This document shows positions 8,971-16,954 of a DNA stretch of 64,000 bases, piece by piece. Both the position numbers and the translations under genes were made by a program. Source of the stretch: QWHO01 sp021404945 (GTDB taxonomy: Bacteria; Vulcanimicrobiota; Xenobia; Xenobiales; QWHO01). Each line of letters starts with the position of its first letter. Positions within the stretch are counted from its first letter, which is position 1. The stretch lies in NCBI GenBank assembly GCA_963169765.1, contig CAUJEN010000184.1, positions 62,001 through 126,000 on the forward strand. The letters run 5' to 3'. The notes under the pieces were generated by a model. It was not told the origin of the DNA. It saw only the letters and a list, made by a program, of their open reading frames with translations, and searched no databases.

Positions 8971-9153
8971 CCCCGGATCGGAGCCCCGAATGCGTTTTCG
9001 TCGTGATCCTGCTCGGAAGCGGATCATGATCCCTCTCCGGACCGGAGCCCGAACGCGCTTTCGTCGTAATCCTGCTCGGAAGCGGATCATGATCCATCCC
9101 CGGATCGGAGGCCCGCTGTTTCGTCGCGATCCTGCTCGAAAGCGGAGCGGGGA
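8971..9153. repeat. 63-bp tandem repeat array, copy set 1
   Basis: Three degenerate units of about 63 bp lie between the subtilase stop and the convergent phosphodiesterase-like gene. Each carries a cggagcccgaa...cgtcgt-atcctgctcgg-aagcgg core; the first two end in the 12-bp palindrome GGATCATGATCC (9021-9032 and 9084-9095, exact 63-base spacing). The third is truncated. The same family occurs in opposite orientation at 30301-30520. The 63-base period permits open frames with Arg-rich repeats, which I regard as artefacts. Confidence 0.85.
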
Positions 9154-9894
9154 TTACAGGCTCAGACAGAGCAGCACCGGGCAGTGGTCGGATACGTCCT
9201 CCCCGACAGGCTGCACTCGGCACTCCTCGACTTGTCCGGTCAGGGTCGGGGCTACCAGCGCGTAGTCGGTGCGAAAGCTGATGCCTTCTCGGACCGCGGT
9301 CACCCACTCTGAGGGCTGCCCCCGCAGATGCAGCGCGTCGCGCCAACCGACCCGGTGAAACTCGAACATCACGTCGCGGCGAGCCCGGCCATACTTGAGA
9401 ATGCTCGCCCGCTCGAGTCGCTGGTCCAGGTCAGCGGGGTAGGGATCATAGGGAGACAACGAATTCAGGTCCGCCGCCAGCACAGCGCGCCGGTGTTGCA
9501 GTCCCAGCGTGCTCAGCCAGCGAGCCTCGGCCAGGCGCAGGTCCTCGTCGTGCCCGTCCATGTGGGTGGTCAGCACCTCCACGCCGCGCACGCTGGCGCG
9601 AGCCGCGCAATGAGCATTGACCCCCGGGTTGGCGTAAGTCACCCGATTCTCCAGGGGCCAGCGGCTGAGCAGGGCGACGTGATAGGCGAGCCCGCTCGCG
9701 CGCGGGCGGGCCAGTCCCAGAAAGGTCTCGGGCAAGTCAAGTGTGCGCGAGGCCTCCGCCAGCCGCGTCCCGTCCTCCCAGCCCAGGCATTCCTGCAGGG
9801 CCAGAACGTCCGGCGCCAGGTGCTTCAAGACTTCGAGGATCCGCCCGAAACGGCCCCCCCCTCCCCGGAAAATGTTCAAGGTCACGATGCGCAC
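9154..9894 (-). CDS. Endonuclease/exonuclease/phosphatase (EEP) family protein
   Basis: A 246-residue metal-dependent phosphodiesterase fold related to DNase I and exonuclease III. Visible motifs run in order: RIVTLNIF at the N-terminus, LALQE (metal-binding Glu near residue 38), TTHMDGHDED in place of the usual NTHL/DH strand, AADLNSL (catalytic Asp/Asn near 140), TDYALV, and SDHCPVL at the C-terminus. All key residues are present, so hydrolase activity is likely; the substrate (nucleic acid, inositol phosphate or sphingolipid) cannot be told. The start is GTG at 9894 without an obvious Shine-Dalgarno. No signal peptide is seen. Its stop abuts the repeat array. Confidence 0.85.
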   Translation of the reverse strand: MRIVTLNIFRGGGGRFGRILEVLKHLAPDVLALQECLGWEDGTRLAEASRTLDLPETFLGLARPRASGLAYHVALLSRWPLENRVTYANPGVNAHCAARASVRGVEVLTTHMDGHDEDLRLAEARWLSTLGLQHRRAVLAADLNSLSPYDPYPADLDQRLERASILKYGRARRDVMFEFHRVGWRDALHLRGQPSEWVTAVREGISFRTDYALVAPTLTGQVEECRVQPVGEDVSDHCPVLLCLSL

Positions 9895-10045
9895 GCTGGA
9901 TGATTCTTCAGCCCCTGGCAGAGCTCGCCTTTCGAACAGCCCTGGTAGTTTGTGACCGGTAAAATCGAACAGGTGTCTCCTAGCCAGAATATTTTTCTAT
10001 GTTAGAATGGAATCATATTCAAGCCGAAGGAGACTCCGCGACCTG

Positions 10046-10402
10046 ATGATCGAGAACGAGTTGGTTGACCTGAACTTGGACCAGATCGAGCAACTGGCCC
10101 GGCAGGCCTTCCGCCGCGGCGAGGGCAGCCCGGTGGTGATGGTGGTGGATCCGTGTGATGAGGAGGGACTCGAGATGATCGATAGCCTCGACCTTCGCGA
10201 CGTCAAGCTCGAGGAGGGCGTTCTCTCCACCACCCTGGCGGTCACTTCGCTCGAGGTCGCTTCCGAGCTGGTGGGTCGCGAGCTGGCCCAGCCGCCAGCC
10301 CCGGGTATGTTCCTGGTGCTCTCCATCCCGGCGGTGGACCAGGGTCAGCACTGGCTGCGGCTGGGCGCGAGCCAGCGCCAGCTTCTGGCCGAGTCGGCCT
10401 GA
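10046..10402 (+). CDS. Hypothetical protein
   Basis: Not recognised. The product is an acidic soluble protein of 118 residues from the ATG at 10046, where AAGGAGA lies about 12-14 bases upstream. An in-frame ATG at 10007 has no ribosome binding site and overlaps a TAGAAT -10-like hexamer (10003-10008), so it probably lies in the promoter. The sequence opens with a helical stretch (ENELVDLNLDQIEQLARQA), then a beta-rich half with PVVMVVDPCDEEG. No transmembrane segment or motif suggests a function. It stands alone between divergent and convergent neighbours. Confidence 0.6.
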   Translation: MIENELVDLNLDQIEQLARQAFRRGEGSPVVMVVDPCDEEGLEMIDSLDLRDVKLEEGVLSTTLAVTSLEVASELVGRELAQPPAPGMFLVLSIPAVDQGQHWLRLGASQRQLLAESA

Positions 10403-10568
10403 CCTTCCGGCAGGCTCGGGGGCATTCACTCTGGTCCTGCATCGGCCTGAGAGATGCTGAGGTCCGTGGACCGCGCAGTCGAGGGAACGACTTACGCCGA
10501 CGCGGCCGTTCAGGCCAGAAGCGCATGCTTACGCGCAAGCGGACTGGCTTTGAAGGCATGACCCTGGC

Positions 10569-11780
10569 TTAACCGGGCGGAGGCTTGCGTACCTTCAGTC
10601 GCCCGCCGGGCACGAGAACCACATGCTCGTTGGCTGCGATACCGGCGTTGCTGGGGGTGGTGGTGCCGTGCATCAGCCAGGGGTCCGACTGAGAGAGCTG
10701 CTCCACTCCTCCGAGCACGGCCTGGCTGGCTGAAATCTCGTTGCGCGAGACCCGGGCGGCCACCTCGTCCAGCGCAGCCCAGGCGCCCCTGATGGGCTCC
10801 TCGCTCTCTCGCTGGCGCTGGCTCACGGCCTGGTACAGCACGTTCTGCGCAAAGCTCTCGCGTCGTTCCTCGGGCAGCGCCTCCAGGGCCTGGCGGCCGA
10901 TGGCCAGCACGGTGACCGAGTTGGCCGGCTTCTTGTCCGAAACGGCCTTCAAGATGATCTCGCAGCCGGCTGCCTGCGGGTTGTCGGGCAAGAGCTTCAT
11001 GCCCAGCTCAGCCCAGCGCCTGGTATCCTCGCTGGCTTTGGCCGTCTCGGGCAGGCGCGCGAGCACCTCGCCGGCGATCACCTGAGGCGTGTCCGGAGTC
11101 TGCAGGTAGCCCGGATACTTGCCGTTGGCCTCGCCGGCGTAGAGCAGCATGGAGCTGCCCAGGTCGGCCAGCTCCACCGAAGTCATCTCTTCGCCCACCT
11201 GCGGCCGCAAGTCGAGCGAGACAAGGTTGGAGAAGGCGGCGTGATAGACGGCTGAGACTCCCACGAAGTCGAAGCTCTGGCCCGGGCCCAGCGTGTGCTC
11301 GGGGCGCTCGGGGGTGAACGAGCTGTGCTGCGTGGCCGTATGCCCCGGCTCTCGCAGCTTCTCGCCCAGCTCCAGCGTGAAGGCGATGGCCGCGCCCATG
11401 GCTCCGGGGATGGCGGCCGACTGGATGGCCTGCAAGATGGTCTCAGCACCGCCCAGGTTCAGGGCAAAGGCCATGCTCGGGTCGGTCAGTTGCTCGCCCA
11501 CGCGCCCAACGCCCTGCACGCTGCCCTTTGGGTCATGCTCGCTGCTCAGAACGTCCAGCGCCGCACGCCCGGCCTGGCGCCGAGCCAATTCGGTGGTCTC
11601 CTGGCCGCCTTCCACGCCCTGCAAGGCCATCAGGCCCACATTGGCCACGTCCTGCACGTCGCTGTTGTGGCCGTGGACGCCGATCTGCTCGAGCGTCTTC
11701 TCCATATCCTCAGTGCGGCCCCCGATCGCCTCGCGGGCGGCCTTGCGGACTTCCTTGTCGTTGCGCAGGGGAGGGATCAT
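10569..11780 (-). CDS. Hypothetical helical protein with shared C-terminal tail
   Basis: A 403-residue protein of unknown function. It is largely alpha-helical and alanine/leucine-rich, with short helix-turn-helix periods reminiscent of HEAT-like repeats (LMALQGVEGG, ALNLGGAETILQAIQ, GEVLARLPETAKASED). No signal peptide or membrane segment is present. The C-terminus (VVLVPGGRLKVRKPPPG) resembles the tails of the proteins at 47681-50254 and 53047-57003. The start is the first ATG; the frame upstream continues about 14 codons to a stop without a better start codon. It is divergent from the zinc-ribbon gene at 12012 across 231 bases. Confidence 0.65.
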   Translation of the reverse strand: MIPPLRNDKEVRKAAREAIGGRTEDMEKTLEQIGVHGHNSDVQDVANVGLMALQGVEGGQETTELARRQAGRAALDVLSSEHDPKGSVQGVGRVGEQLTDPSMAFALNLGGAETILQAIQSAAIPGAMGAAIAFTLELGEKLREPGHTATQHSSFTPERPEHTLGPGQSFDFVGVSAVYHAAFSNLVSLDLRPQVGEEMTSVELADLGSSMLLYAGEANGKYPGYLQTPDTPQVIAGEVLARLPETAKASEDTRRWAELGMKLLPDNPQAAGCEIILKAVSDKKPANSVTVLAIGRQALEALPEERRESFAQNVLYQAVSQRQRESEEPIRGAWAALDEVAARVSRNEISASQAVLGGVEQLSQSDPWLMHGTTTPSNAGIAANEHVVLVPGGRLKVRKPPPG

Positions 11781-12011
11781 CTCGGAGAGATTCGCTGGAC
11801 TGAGGGAGAGCCCCTGTTCGGCTCAGGCCTTCTTCGTCGCGCACGCCCCGAGGTGATGAGTCTTGCGCTCCGGCCCGAGGGTCATCCAGGCTGACGGTCG
11901 GGACCTGCAAATCGCGGGTCAGCCCGTGTGCACCCGTTTGGGGTCGCACACCGTCTTGCCCGCCAGTTGTCCGGAAAGGAGCCTGTCCGGGTCGATTGCG
12001 AAGTGTGCGCA

Positions 12012-13235
12012 ATGTTCTGTCAGAACTGCGGCAAGCGTCTGGAGCCCGAGGCAAAGTTCTGCATCGCCTGCGGAGGTCAGGTCTCCGCTCCCGGCGAGCC
12101 TGTCGCCTCCCCTGTGAGTGAGCATGGGACACCTGCACAGCTTCCGTCTTCCGAGCTCTCAGGTCCACCGCCGCCCTCACAGCTTCGCCCTTCTGAGCTC
12201 TCCGGTTCACCGCCACCCGCACATCTTTCCCCTTCTGAGCACTCGGGGCCACCGCCACCCGCACAGCTTCCGCCTTCTGAGCACTCGGGGCCAACGCCGC
12301 CTTTGCAGCTACCGCCTTCTCCACCGCCGCCCAGGCCGACTCCTTCGCCTGCCGCCTCGGGCCCCTCGCCCGTGCCAGGAGTGGCCCTGGTGGCCGTCCT
12401 TGCCCTGGTCGTGTTGGGCCTGATCGCGGTGTTGTCCCAGCGCCGACCTCCCGCCCCAACCATCGATCCTTCCCCCTCGGAGACGTCGGCCACTGCATCC
12501 CCCCTTCAGACTCCGACCAGGAGCGCCACGCCTGCTCCATCGGGCCCCGATCCTCTGGCCGACCTCACGCTTTACTACGAATTGATCGATGGTGACCGGT
12601 TCAAGGAGGCCTACGCGCTTCGCAGTCAGCGTTCGCGGGCTCGCACCAGCCTGGCCGAGTTCACCGCTACCTGGAGCAACAATAATGGTCTCTCGGTCGA
12701 GAGCCTGGAGGTTCTCAAGCGAGACGCCGCCACGGCCCGGGTGCGCTTCCGGATGCTGGCGGACGACTTTGACAAAGCCAGAGGCGCCTCCAGCGTGACG
12801 CCCTACATCGGCAAGGTCAACCTGCATCTCGAGGAGGACCGCTGGCGCTACGACGGTGGGGAGTTCTTCACCGACCTCAAGAGCGAGGAGGTGGTGGACA
12901 GCTTCTACCGCTGGTACCGCAATATTCCAGAAGGGAAGCTGGCGGCTCGCCTCGAGGAGCTGAAGACGCGCTTCGACCCGGCCCTGTATGCCGCTCTGAG
13001 GAAGCGAGGCAAGCTGCCGGCGGAGTGGTTCGGCGGCCGCGTGACCGAGCACTCGGTCTGGGTCAGTCAGAAAGCCCCTGAAACGACCACGGTGGAGGCA
13101 GCCGTGACCAACTCCAGGGGGACTGTTCACCGACTCGCATTCCGTCTGCGGTTCGTGGACAGGGAACGCTGGGTGATCGAGGAGGTCAGCTATCCCGAGC
13201 GGGGCGACACGCTCCGAGACCGGCTGGGCCTCTGA
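12012..13235 (+). CDS. Zinc-ribbon, Pro-rich, single-pass membrane protein
   Basis: A 407-residue protein. The ATG at 12012 starts directly with a double-CxxC zinc ribbon (CQNCGKRLEPEAKFCIACGGQ pattern, residues 3-23); upstream in-frame codons look non-coding. Residues about 44-99 hold four 14-residue Pro/Ser/Glu repeats, followed by a Pro-rich linker, a membrane helix VALVAVLALVVLGLIAVL (about 123-140), a Pro/Thr/Ser-rich linker, and an extracytoplasmic alpha/beta domain (about 180-405). That last domain resembles NTF2-like or penicillin-binding-accessory folds (YYELIDGDRFKEAYAL, then strands). The architecture suggests a sensor or scaffold with a cytosolic zinc ribbon. The stop is three bases from the convergent 13239 gene. 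Confidence 0.75.
   Translation: MFCQNCGKRLEPEAKFCIACGGQVSAPGEPVASPVSEHGTPAQLPSSELSGPPPPSQLRPSELSGSPPPAHLSPSEHSGPPPPAQLPPSEHSGPTPPLQLPPSPPPPRPTPSPAASGPSPVPGVALVAVLALVVLGLIAVLSQRRPPAPTIDPSPSETSATASPLQTPTRSATPAPSGPDPLADLTLYYELIDGDRFKEAYALRSQRSRARTSLAEFTATWSNNNGLSVESLEVLKRDAATARVRFRMLADDFDKARGASSVTPYIGKVNLHLEEDRWRYDGGEFFTDLKSEEVVDSFYRWYRNIPEGKLAARLEELKTRFDPALYAALRKRGKLPAEWFGGRVTEHSVWVSQKAPETTTVEAAVTNSRGTVHRLAFRLRFVDRERWVIEEVSYPERGDTLRDRLGL
12141..12308 (+). repeat. Four 42-bp in-frame tandem repeats
   Basis: Four consecutive 42-base units (12141, 12183, 12225, 12267) encode 14-residue repeats of the form L-x-P/S-SE-L/H-SGPPPP-x-Q. They form an extended Pro-rich linker in the zinc-ribbon membrane protein. 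Near-identical units suggest recent expansion by slippage. Confidence 0.9.
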
Positions 13236-13238
13236 GTC

Positions 13239-13595
13239 TCAGGCGTTGCTGGTCCAGCGTCCCCGGGTGGTCCGAAGCTTGACCCAGGTCTTCTGGGGCT
13301 GACGCATGCTGAGATCGAGCTGGCGCAGGTAGTCCAGGCACTGGCGATACTCGCCGACGTCCCGAGGGCTCGAGTCCAGCAGCCAGTCGGCCACGGCCCG
13401 CAGGTCCTCCTCGGGCGGCAGCTCGCTCCAGTCGGACACCTCCTGGACCAGCCGCTCGCGTACCAGCTCTACCTGGGTGAGCAGCTCAATCAGGCGCTGC
13501 AGTCGCTGAATCGAGACGATTCTCTGAGCCGTCCTGCTCATCAGGCCCCCTGCCGCCAGGCGGCGCGCCGAAAATAGGACCAGAGCGCTCGACAT
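13239..13595 (-). CDS. Hypothetical helical protein
   Basis: Not recognised. The product has 118 residues, or 100 if translation begins at the ATG at 13541 (MSRTAQ), which has a G-rich AGGGGG tract upstream and skips a somewhat hydrophobic N-terminus. It is predicted all-helical (LQRLIELLTQVELVRERL, then EYRQCLDYLRQLDL) with a basic C-terminus ending RTTRGRWTSNA. No signal peptide or known motif is seen. It converges on the zinc-ribbon gene with a three-base gap. Confidence 0.55.
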   Translation of the reverse strand: MSSALVLFSARRLAAGGLMSRTAQRIVSIQRLQRLIELLTQVELVRERLVQEVSDWSELPPEEDLRAVADWLLDSSPRDVGEYRQCLDYLRQLDLSMRQPQKTWVKLRTTRGRWTSNA

Positions 13596-13698
13596 CGATT
13601 CAAAGAGCGGTAGGGCATGATTTACTCCCTCAAAGTGACATTGCGGGCAGTAAACCGATTGCGCCTGAAAAGATTCTGAATTCTTTCGTCGCTGGAAA

Positions 13699-14733
13699 TC
13701 AGGTCCGATAGCCGACCAGTGGCTCCTTGAGCCGAAAGGCCTCGCGCCACACGTCCTGATCGACGTTGCGCACCCCCGGACCGGGGGGGATGGAGGTCAG
13801 CCCGGGCTTGAGCCCCCCGCTGCCGCGGTGCGTGCCAACGGCTGCTGCGGCCAGGGCCAGCAGCAGGCAGCCGCCCGGCGTGGGAAAGACCGGTGCTCGC
13901 CAGCGCAGGTCGGGCAGGTACTTGAAGACCTCGGACTGGAAAGCTTCCAGCAATGGCCCGTGGAGCGCGCTGCCGCTCCAGGAGGCGGAGGGGGCATTGG
14001 CCCAGCGGCCCCGGCCGGAGGCCTGCCGGGTCAGCTGCACCAGCTGCCGGCTGGCCTTCAGGATCAGCGCCCGGCAGGCCGGGTCGGGTCCGGGGTAGGC
14101 GGCCAGCTCGAGGATGACCGAGACCGAGCCGGCCAGCTCGCCCGGGGTGAGGTGGCCGCGGTCGAGCAAGGCCAGCAGCTCGTTCAGGTCGTCAACCCCG
14201 AAGTAGGCCACCAAAGTGCGCTCGAGGCGGGGGCTGCGGGCCATGCGGCCTTCCATGCCCCTCACTGCCAGTTGCAGCGTGCGGCTGGCCAGCCATAGCG
14301 AGCTGCCCTCGTCCCCCAGCACCTCCTGCGATTCGCCCGTGCTCCAGAAGCGGCCCGAGCGCTCCAGGCCGGCAGCGGCAGCCCGCATTCCGGCGTGGAT
14401 CAAGAGCCCGGGGCGGCCCCCCAGCGAGCCCGCCAGCTCGGCCTCCAGGCTGGAGCAAATCCACACCGCCAGGCGCTCGGGCAGCACCTTGCGCACCACC
14501 GCCAGCGCGTGCATGCGGGCCTGGCGCTGATCCAGCCCGGGGACGGCCACCACCGTAGTGGCATCGCCCTCGCCCACGACCTCAAGGCAGGGAGTCACGG
14601 CCCCGCGCAGGCACTCCTCCAGGTTGGACTCGCCTGGCGCCGGAGCGTGACCTTCAGCCAGCAGGTTGCCCCGCTCATCGGTCAGCACGCACAGGCTGCG
14701 GTCGCCCCCGCAGTCGACTCCCAGCAGCAGCAT
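13699..14733 (-). CDS. BadF/BadG/BcrA/BcrD ATPase (N-acetylglucosamine kinase-like)
   Basis: A 344-residue member of the ASKHA (sugar kinase/Hsp70/actin) superfamily. The ATG at 14733 gives MLLLGVDCGGDRSLCVLTDERG, the canonical phosphate-1 motif with D7 and the GG turn. VAVPGLDQRQAR (about 66-77) matches the family's AGxxR region. The sequence GRPGLLIHAGMRAAAAG (about 105-121) replaces the usual GTGS phosphate-2 motif, so ATP binding may be altered. ESQEVLGDEGSSLWLA (about 134-149) is the typical LGDEGSG-like motif. Substrate is unknown; GlcNAc or another amino sugar is a reasonable guess. No sugar-metabolism genes are adjacent. A 37-codon upstream extension is open but lacks the fold. Confidence 0.78.
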   Translation of the reverse strand: MLLLGVDCGGDRSLCVLTDERGNLLAEGHAPAPGESNLEECLRGAVTPCLEVVGEGDATTVVAVPGLDQRQARMHALAVVRKVLPERLAVWICSSLEAELAGSLGGRPGLLIHAGMRAAAAGLERSGRFWSTGESQEVLGDEGSSLWLASRTLQLAVRGMEGRMARSPRLERTLVAYFGVDDLNELLALLDRGHLTPGELAGSVSVILELAAYPGPDPACRALILKASRQLVQLTRQASGRGRWANAPSASWSGSALHGPLLEAFQSEVFKYLPDLRWRAPVFPTPGGCLLLALAAAAVGTHRGSGGLKPGLTSIPPGPGVRNVDQDVWREAFRLKEPLVGYRT

Positions 14734-14811
14734 CAGGCGTAGGATTTCGAGCCCCCCCGGACCCATGCCCTGCTGGCAGGGCAGTCGCTTTGAGGGCGAG
14801 AACTGATCGCA

Positions 14812-15018
14812 ATGGCTGAGCTCGGGCGCATCGATCCTGTTCAACGGATGCAGTGCCCCGACTGTCGTGCTCTGTTGCCCGACTGGACCACCGAGGAGGC
14901 TGTGGCGGGAGAGCTGCAGTGCCCTTCATGCCTTCGGCCGGTGAAGCTCCCCGACGAGGTGGTGGAAAGGGCCCGGCGCTCGCGCTACCTGGGCAAGAAC
15001 CTGGACATCACCGGCTGA
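14812..15018 (+). CDS. Small zinc-ribbon protein
   Basis: Up to 68 residues; the ATG at 14848 (MQCPDCRALLPDW) would trim it to 56 and place the zinc ribbon at the N-terminus, as in the 12012 and 39015 proteins. Two CxxC pairs, CPDC and CPSC, are 24 residues apart and would bind one zinc. The C-terminus is basic (ERARRSRYLGKN). Neither start has a clear Shine-Dalgarno. It is probably a regulator or a structural accessory; no partner is evident. It converges on the next gene with a nine-base gap. Confidence 0.65.
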   Translation: MAELGRIDPVQRMQCPDCRALLPDWTTEEAVAGELQCPSCLRPVKLPDEVVERARRSRYLGKNLDITG

Positions 15019-15027
15019 AGCCGTGGT

Positions 15028-15711
15028 CTACCAGCCGGAGTAGATGGTTTCGTTGTAGTCGCCGCTCTCGGGCATCTGGCGATCGACCGTCTTGGTGCTG
15101 CCGTCGGCCCAGGTCACCGTCACCTGATAGTAGGCGCCCGGCTTGGTGGGGCTATCGAAGCTGTTGGTCTTCTCCAGGTTGGAGCGGTCCCACGAATCCC
15201 AGTACTGCTCGACGTCGCGCGACTTGGGCTTGCGACCGCCCCAGTTCCCAACCTCGTGGATGGAGATGCTCTTGACCGGCACCATCTGGCCGTCGCGCTC
15301 GATGGCCCGGGCGGTGATGCTGAAGCGCCCGCCCTCGGCCTGGCCGGTCTGGCCGTCCTTCTTCGGCTCGCCCTGCTTGCGACCGTTCTGGGCCGCGTTG
15401 GCCAGGGCCATCTGCTTGAGGGCGGCCATCTGGGCCGCGAAATCGGTGAGGGAGGAGCCGCTCTCGTAGGGGCTGCCCATGGCCATCGACATCGGCTGGC
15501 CGGTGACGGCCGCCATCCGGCTGGCCAGCGCCGAGGCGCGCATCTGGTTGAGCTGGGCGAAGAAAGCGCTGTCGGAAACCTCGTTGTCGAGGGAAACCTG
15601 ATCCAGGCCACCGAGCTGGCCGCCGAACGGGTTCGGCAGCGCTGCGATGGGGGCCACCCACCCGAGGGGGGCTCCCACGTTCAGTCTCGGTATCATCATC
15701 GGATCGGCCAT
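15028..15711 (-). CDS. Hypothetical protein with Met/Ala-rich N-terminus
   Basis: Not recognised. The 227-residue protein starts at ATG 15711, preceded by GGAGAG; a TTG directly upstream is also in frame. The N-terminal half is Met/Ala/Pro-rich and lacks a Sec signal (MADPMMIPRLNVGAPLGW). A helical segment rich in methionine follows (about 55-100), then a charged linker, and a C-terminal beta-rich domain with VKSISIHEVGNWGGRKPK and a tail rich in aromatic residues (ETIYSGW). It resembles other leaderless exported-looking proteins here in its Pro-rich start. A perfect hairpin lies in its 5' region. Confidence 0.6.
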   Translation of the reverse strand: MADPMMIPRLNVGAPLGWVAPIAALPNPFGGQLGGLDQVSLDNEVSDSAFFAQLNQMRASALASRMAAVTGQPMSMAMGSPYESGSSLTDFAAQMAALKQMALANAAQNGRKQGEPKKDGQTGQAEGGRFSITARAIERDGQMVPVKSISIHEVGNWGGRKPKSRDVEQYWDSWDRSNLEKTNSFDSPTKPGAYYQVTVTWADGSTKTVDRQMPESGDYNETIYSGW

Positions 15712-15739
15712 CAAATCTCTCCGCTGTCAGACTACCCCC

Positions 15740-15756
15740 GGGTCCTGAAAGGACCC
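15740..15756 (-). promoter_or_regulatory. Hairpin in the 5' region of the 15028-15711 gene
   Basis: GGGTCCT and AGGACCC form a perfect 7-bp inverted repeat around a 3-base loop, 29-45 bases upstream of the start codon on the minus strand. There is no T-tract, so it is more likely a leader structure or operator than a terminator. Confidence 0.4.
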
Positions 15757-15855
15757 TGAAAAGCCATGCTCTGAGCTTTGTCTGATTCTCACTCGAAGAG
15801 GGGGGTCAGGTCCAGGTTGAAATGTAACCGGGTTGTTGCCGCTTGGATAAGCGCG

Positions 15856-16428
15856 TCAGGTCAGGACGGATTCGTAAATCTCGTTCACCCCGACCGCGAG
15901 AGCGAGGGAGAGCAGCTCGAGTCGATCCTCGCGTTGAGTCAGCTCTGTCCAGAGCCAATCACCGCTGGCCTGGCGGTGGTGGCGCTCGACGCGCACCGCG
16001 TCCTGAGCGACCAGAACATACTCTTCCAGAGAAGGCAGGGCGCGGTACATGCGGAACTTCTCGCTCCGGTCATAGCTTTCGGTCGAGGGGGAGAGAACTT
16101 CCACGATCACGCGCGCGTCGGTGAGCGTATCGGGCCGGTCGGCCATCAACCGGGGCGGTCCGCACACCACCACCAGATCGGGATAGGTGAAGAGCGTAAA
16201 GCGCTCCACCAGCAGGCGAACATCCGAGCTGAAGACCTCGCACGGCCCGCCACGCAAAGCTTGCTTCAGGGCGGCAAAGAGGTTGCCCACCAGGCGGTTG
16301 TGGTCAAGCGACCCGCCCGTCATCGAGAAGATCTCTCCGCCAATGTACTCGTTGCGACAGGTCGAGGTCTCCTCGAGTTGCAGATACTCCTCGGGCGTAA
16401 AGCGGCGGCGCTCGCGATGAGAGAGCAT
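15856..16428 (-). CDS. Uma2 family (DUF820) putative restriction endonuclease
   Basis: A 190-residue PD-(D/E)xK-fold protein of the Uma2/DUF820 family, abundant in cyanobacteria, Armatimonadota, Chloroflexota and related genomes; its biological role is unknown. Diagnostic features are FTPEEYLQLEE (10-20), NEYIGGEIFSMTGG (26-39), HNRLVGNLFAAL, VFSSDVRLLVE, YPDLVVVCGPP (catalytic Asp near 83), VIVEVLSPSTESYDRSEKFRMYRALPS (split in the protein by no gap, about 107-133; the E in VEVLS and K in EKF complete the active site), and EEYVLVAQDAVRVERHHR. All expected acidic and lysine residues are present. Monocistronic, no methyltransferase nearby. Confidence 0.9.
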   Translation of the reverse strand: MLSHRERRRFTPEEYLQLEETSTCRNEYIGGEIFSMTGGSLDHNRLVGNLFAALKQALRGGPCEVFSSDVRLLVERFTLFTYPDLVVVCGPPRLMADRPDTLTDARVIVEVLSPSTESYDRSEKFRMYRALPSLEEYVLVAQDAVRVERHHRQASGDWLWTELTQREDRLELLSLALAVGVNEIYESVLT

Positions 16429-16468
16429 GCTGGCTATTTCGCCCCCGACCGGGACCGGTCCCGTGAGC

Positions 16469-16906
16469 CTACTGGTTCAGGCTCCCCTCCAGGATGGGCA
16501 GCATGCCCTCCATGGTCTGCGGGTTGCGGTCGGGATGGTGGTAGATGATCACCTTGTTGAACTCGCCCGAGAAGATCTGGTTGTCGGGCATCCGGATGAC
16601 GTACTTCCCCTCGCCCGACTCGCGCGCCTCGAACGAGTAGGGAGCCTCGCCCACGCCAACCTTCTCGCCGTTGGGCTTGACCATCCACACGGTGTAGATC
16701 TCTTGAGGGCGCAGCTTCTGGGCCCCCATTCCGAACTGGTAGCCGTCCACCAGCACCCAGCCGTAGGGGTAGCGGTCGCCGTTCACGGCTGCCAGCTTGA
16801 ACTTGAGAAAGTTGGCTTTGGGAGCGTCCTCGTCGTCATCGGCGGCCCGGGCAGCCAGGCTGGCCAGCAGGCAGATCATCAGGGCGATCAGGCTCAAAGT
16901 GCGCAC
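16469..16906 (-). CDS. Small secreted hypothetical protein
   Basis: A 145-residue exported protein. The start is GTG at 16906, with TTGGAGG nine bases upstream; this places a classical signal peptide (RTLSLIALMICLLASLAARA) at the very N-terminus. The mature part is a compact beta-rich domain (NFLKFKLAAVNGDRYPYG, YTVWMVKPNGEKVGVG, VIRMPDNQIFSGEFNKVIIY). It might be a small carbohydrate- or ligand-binding fold, but I recognise no family. Divergent from the 16955 gene, whose start lies 48 bases away. Confidence 0.75.
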   Translation of the reverse strand: MRTLSLIALMICLLASLAARAADDDEDAPKANFLKFKLAAVNGDRYPYGWVLVDGYQFGMGAQKLRPQEIYTVWMVKPNGEKVGVGEAPYSFEARESGEGKYVIRMPDNQIFSGEFNKVIIYHHPDRNPQTMEGMLPILEGSLNQ

Positions 16907-16954
16907 GTTTGGGAACCTCCAAGGGATCAGGTATGTCGTGGCGAACCGCAGCTT

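Noticed and set aside
8971..9153. CRISPR array
   Set aside because: Units are contiguous 63-bp near copies without unique spacers; no cas genes in the window.
8990..9265. Arg-rich repeat protein encoded in the array
   Set aside because: Open only because 63 is a multiple of three; the sister array has a 64-base unit and breaks frame; no RBS.
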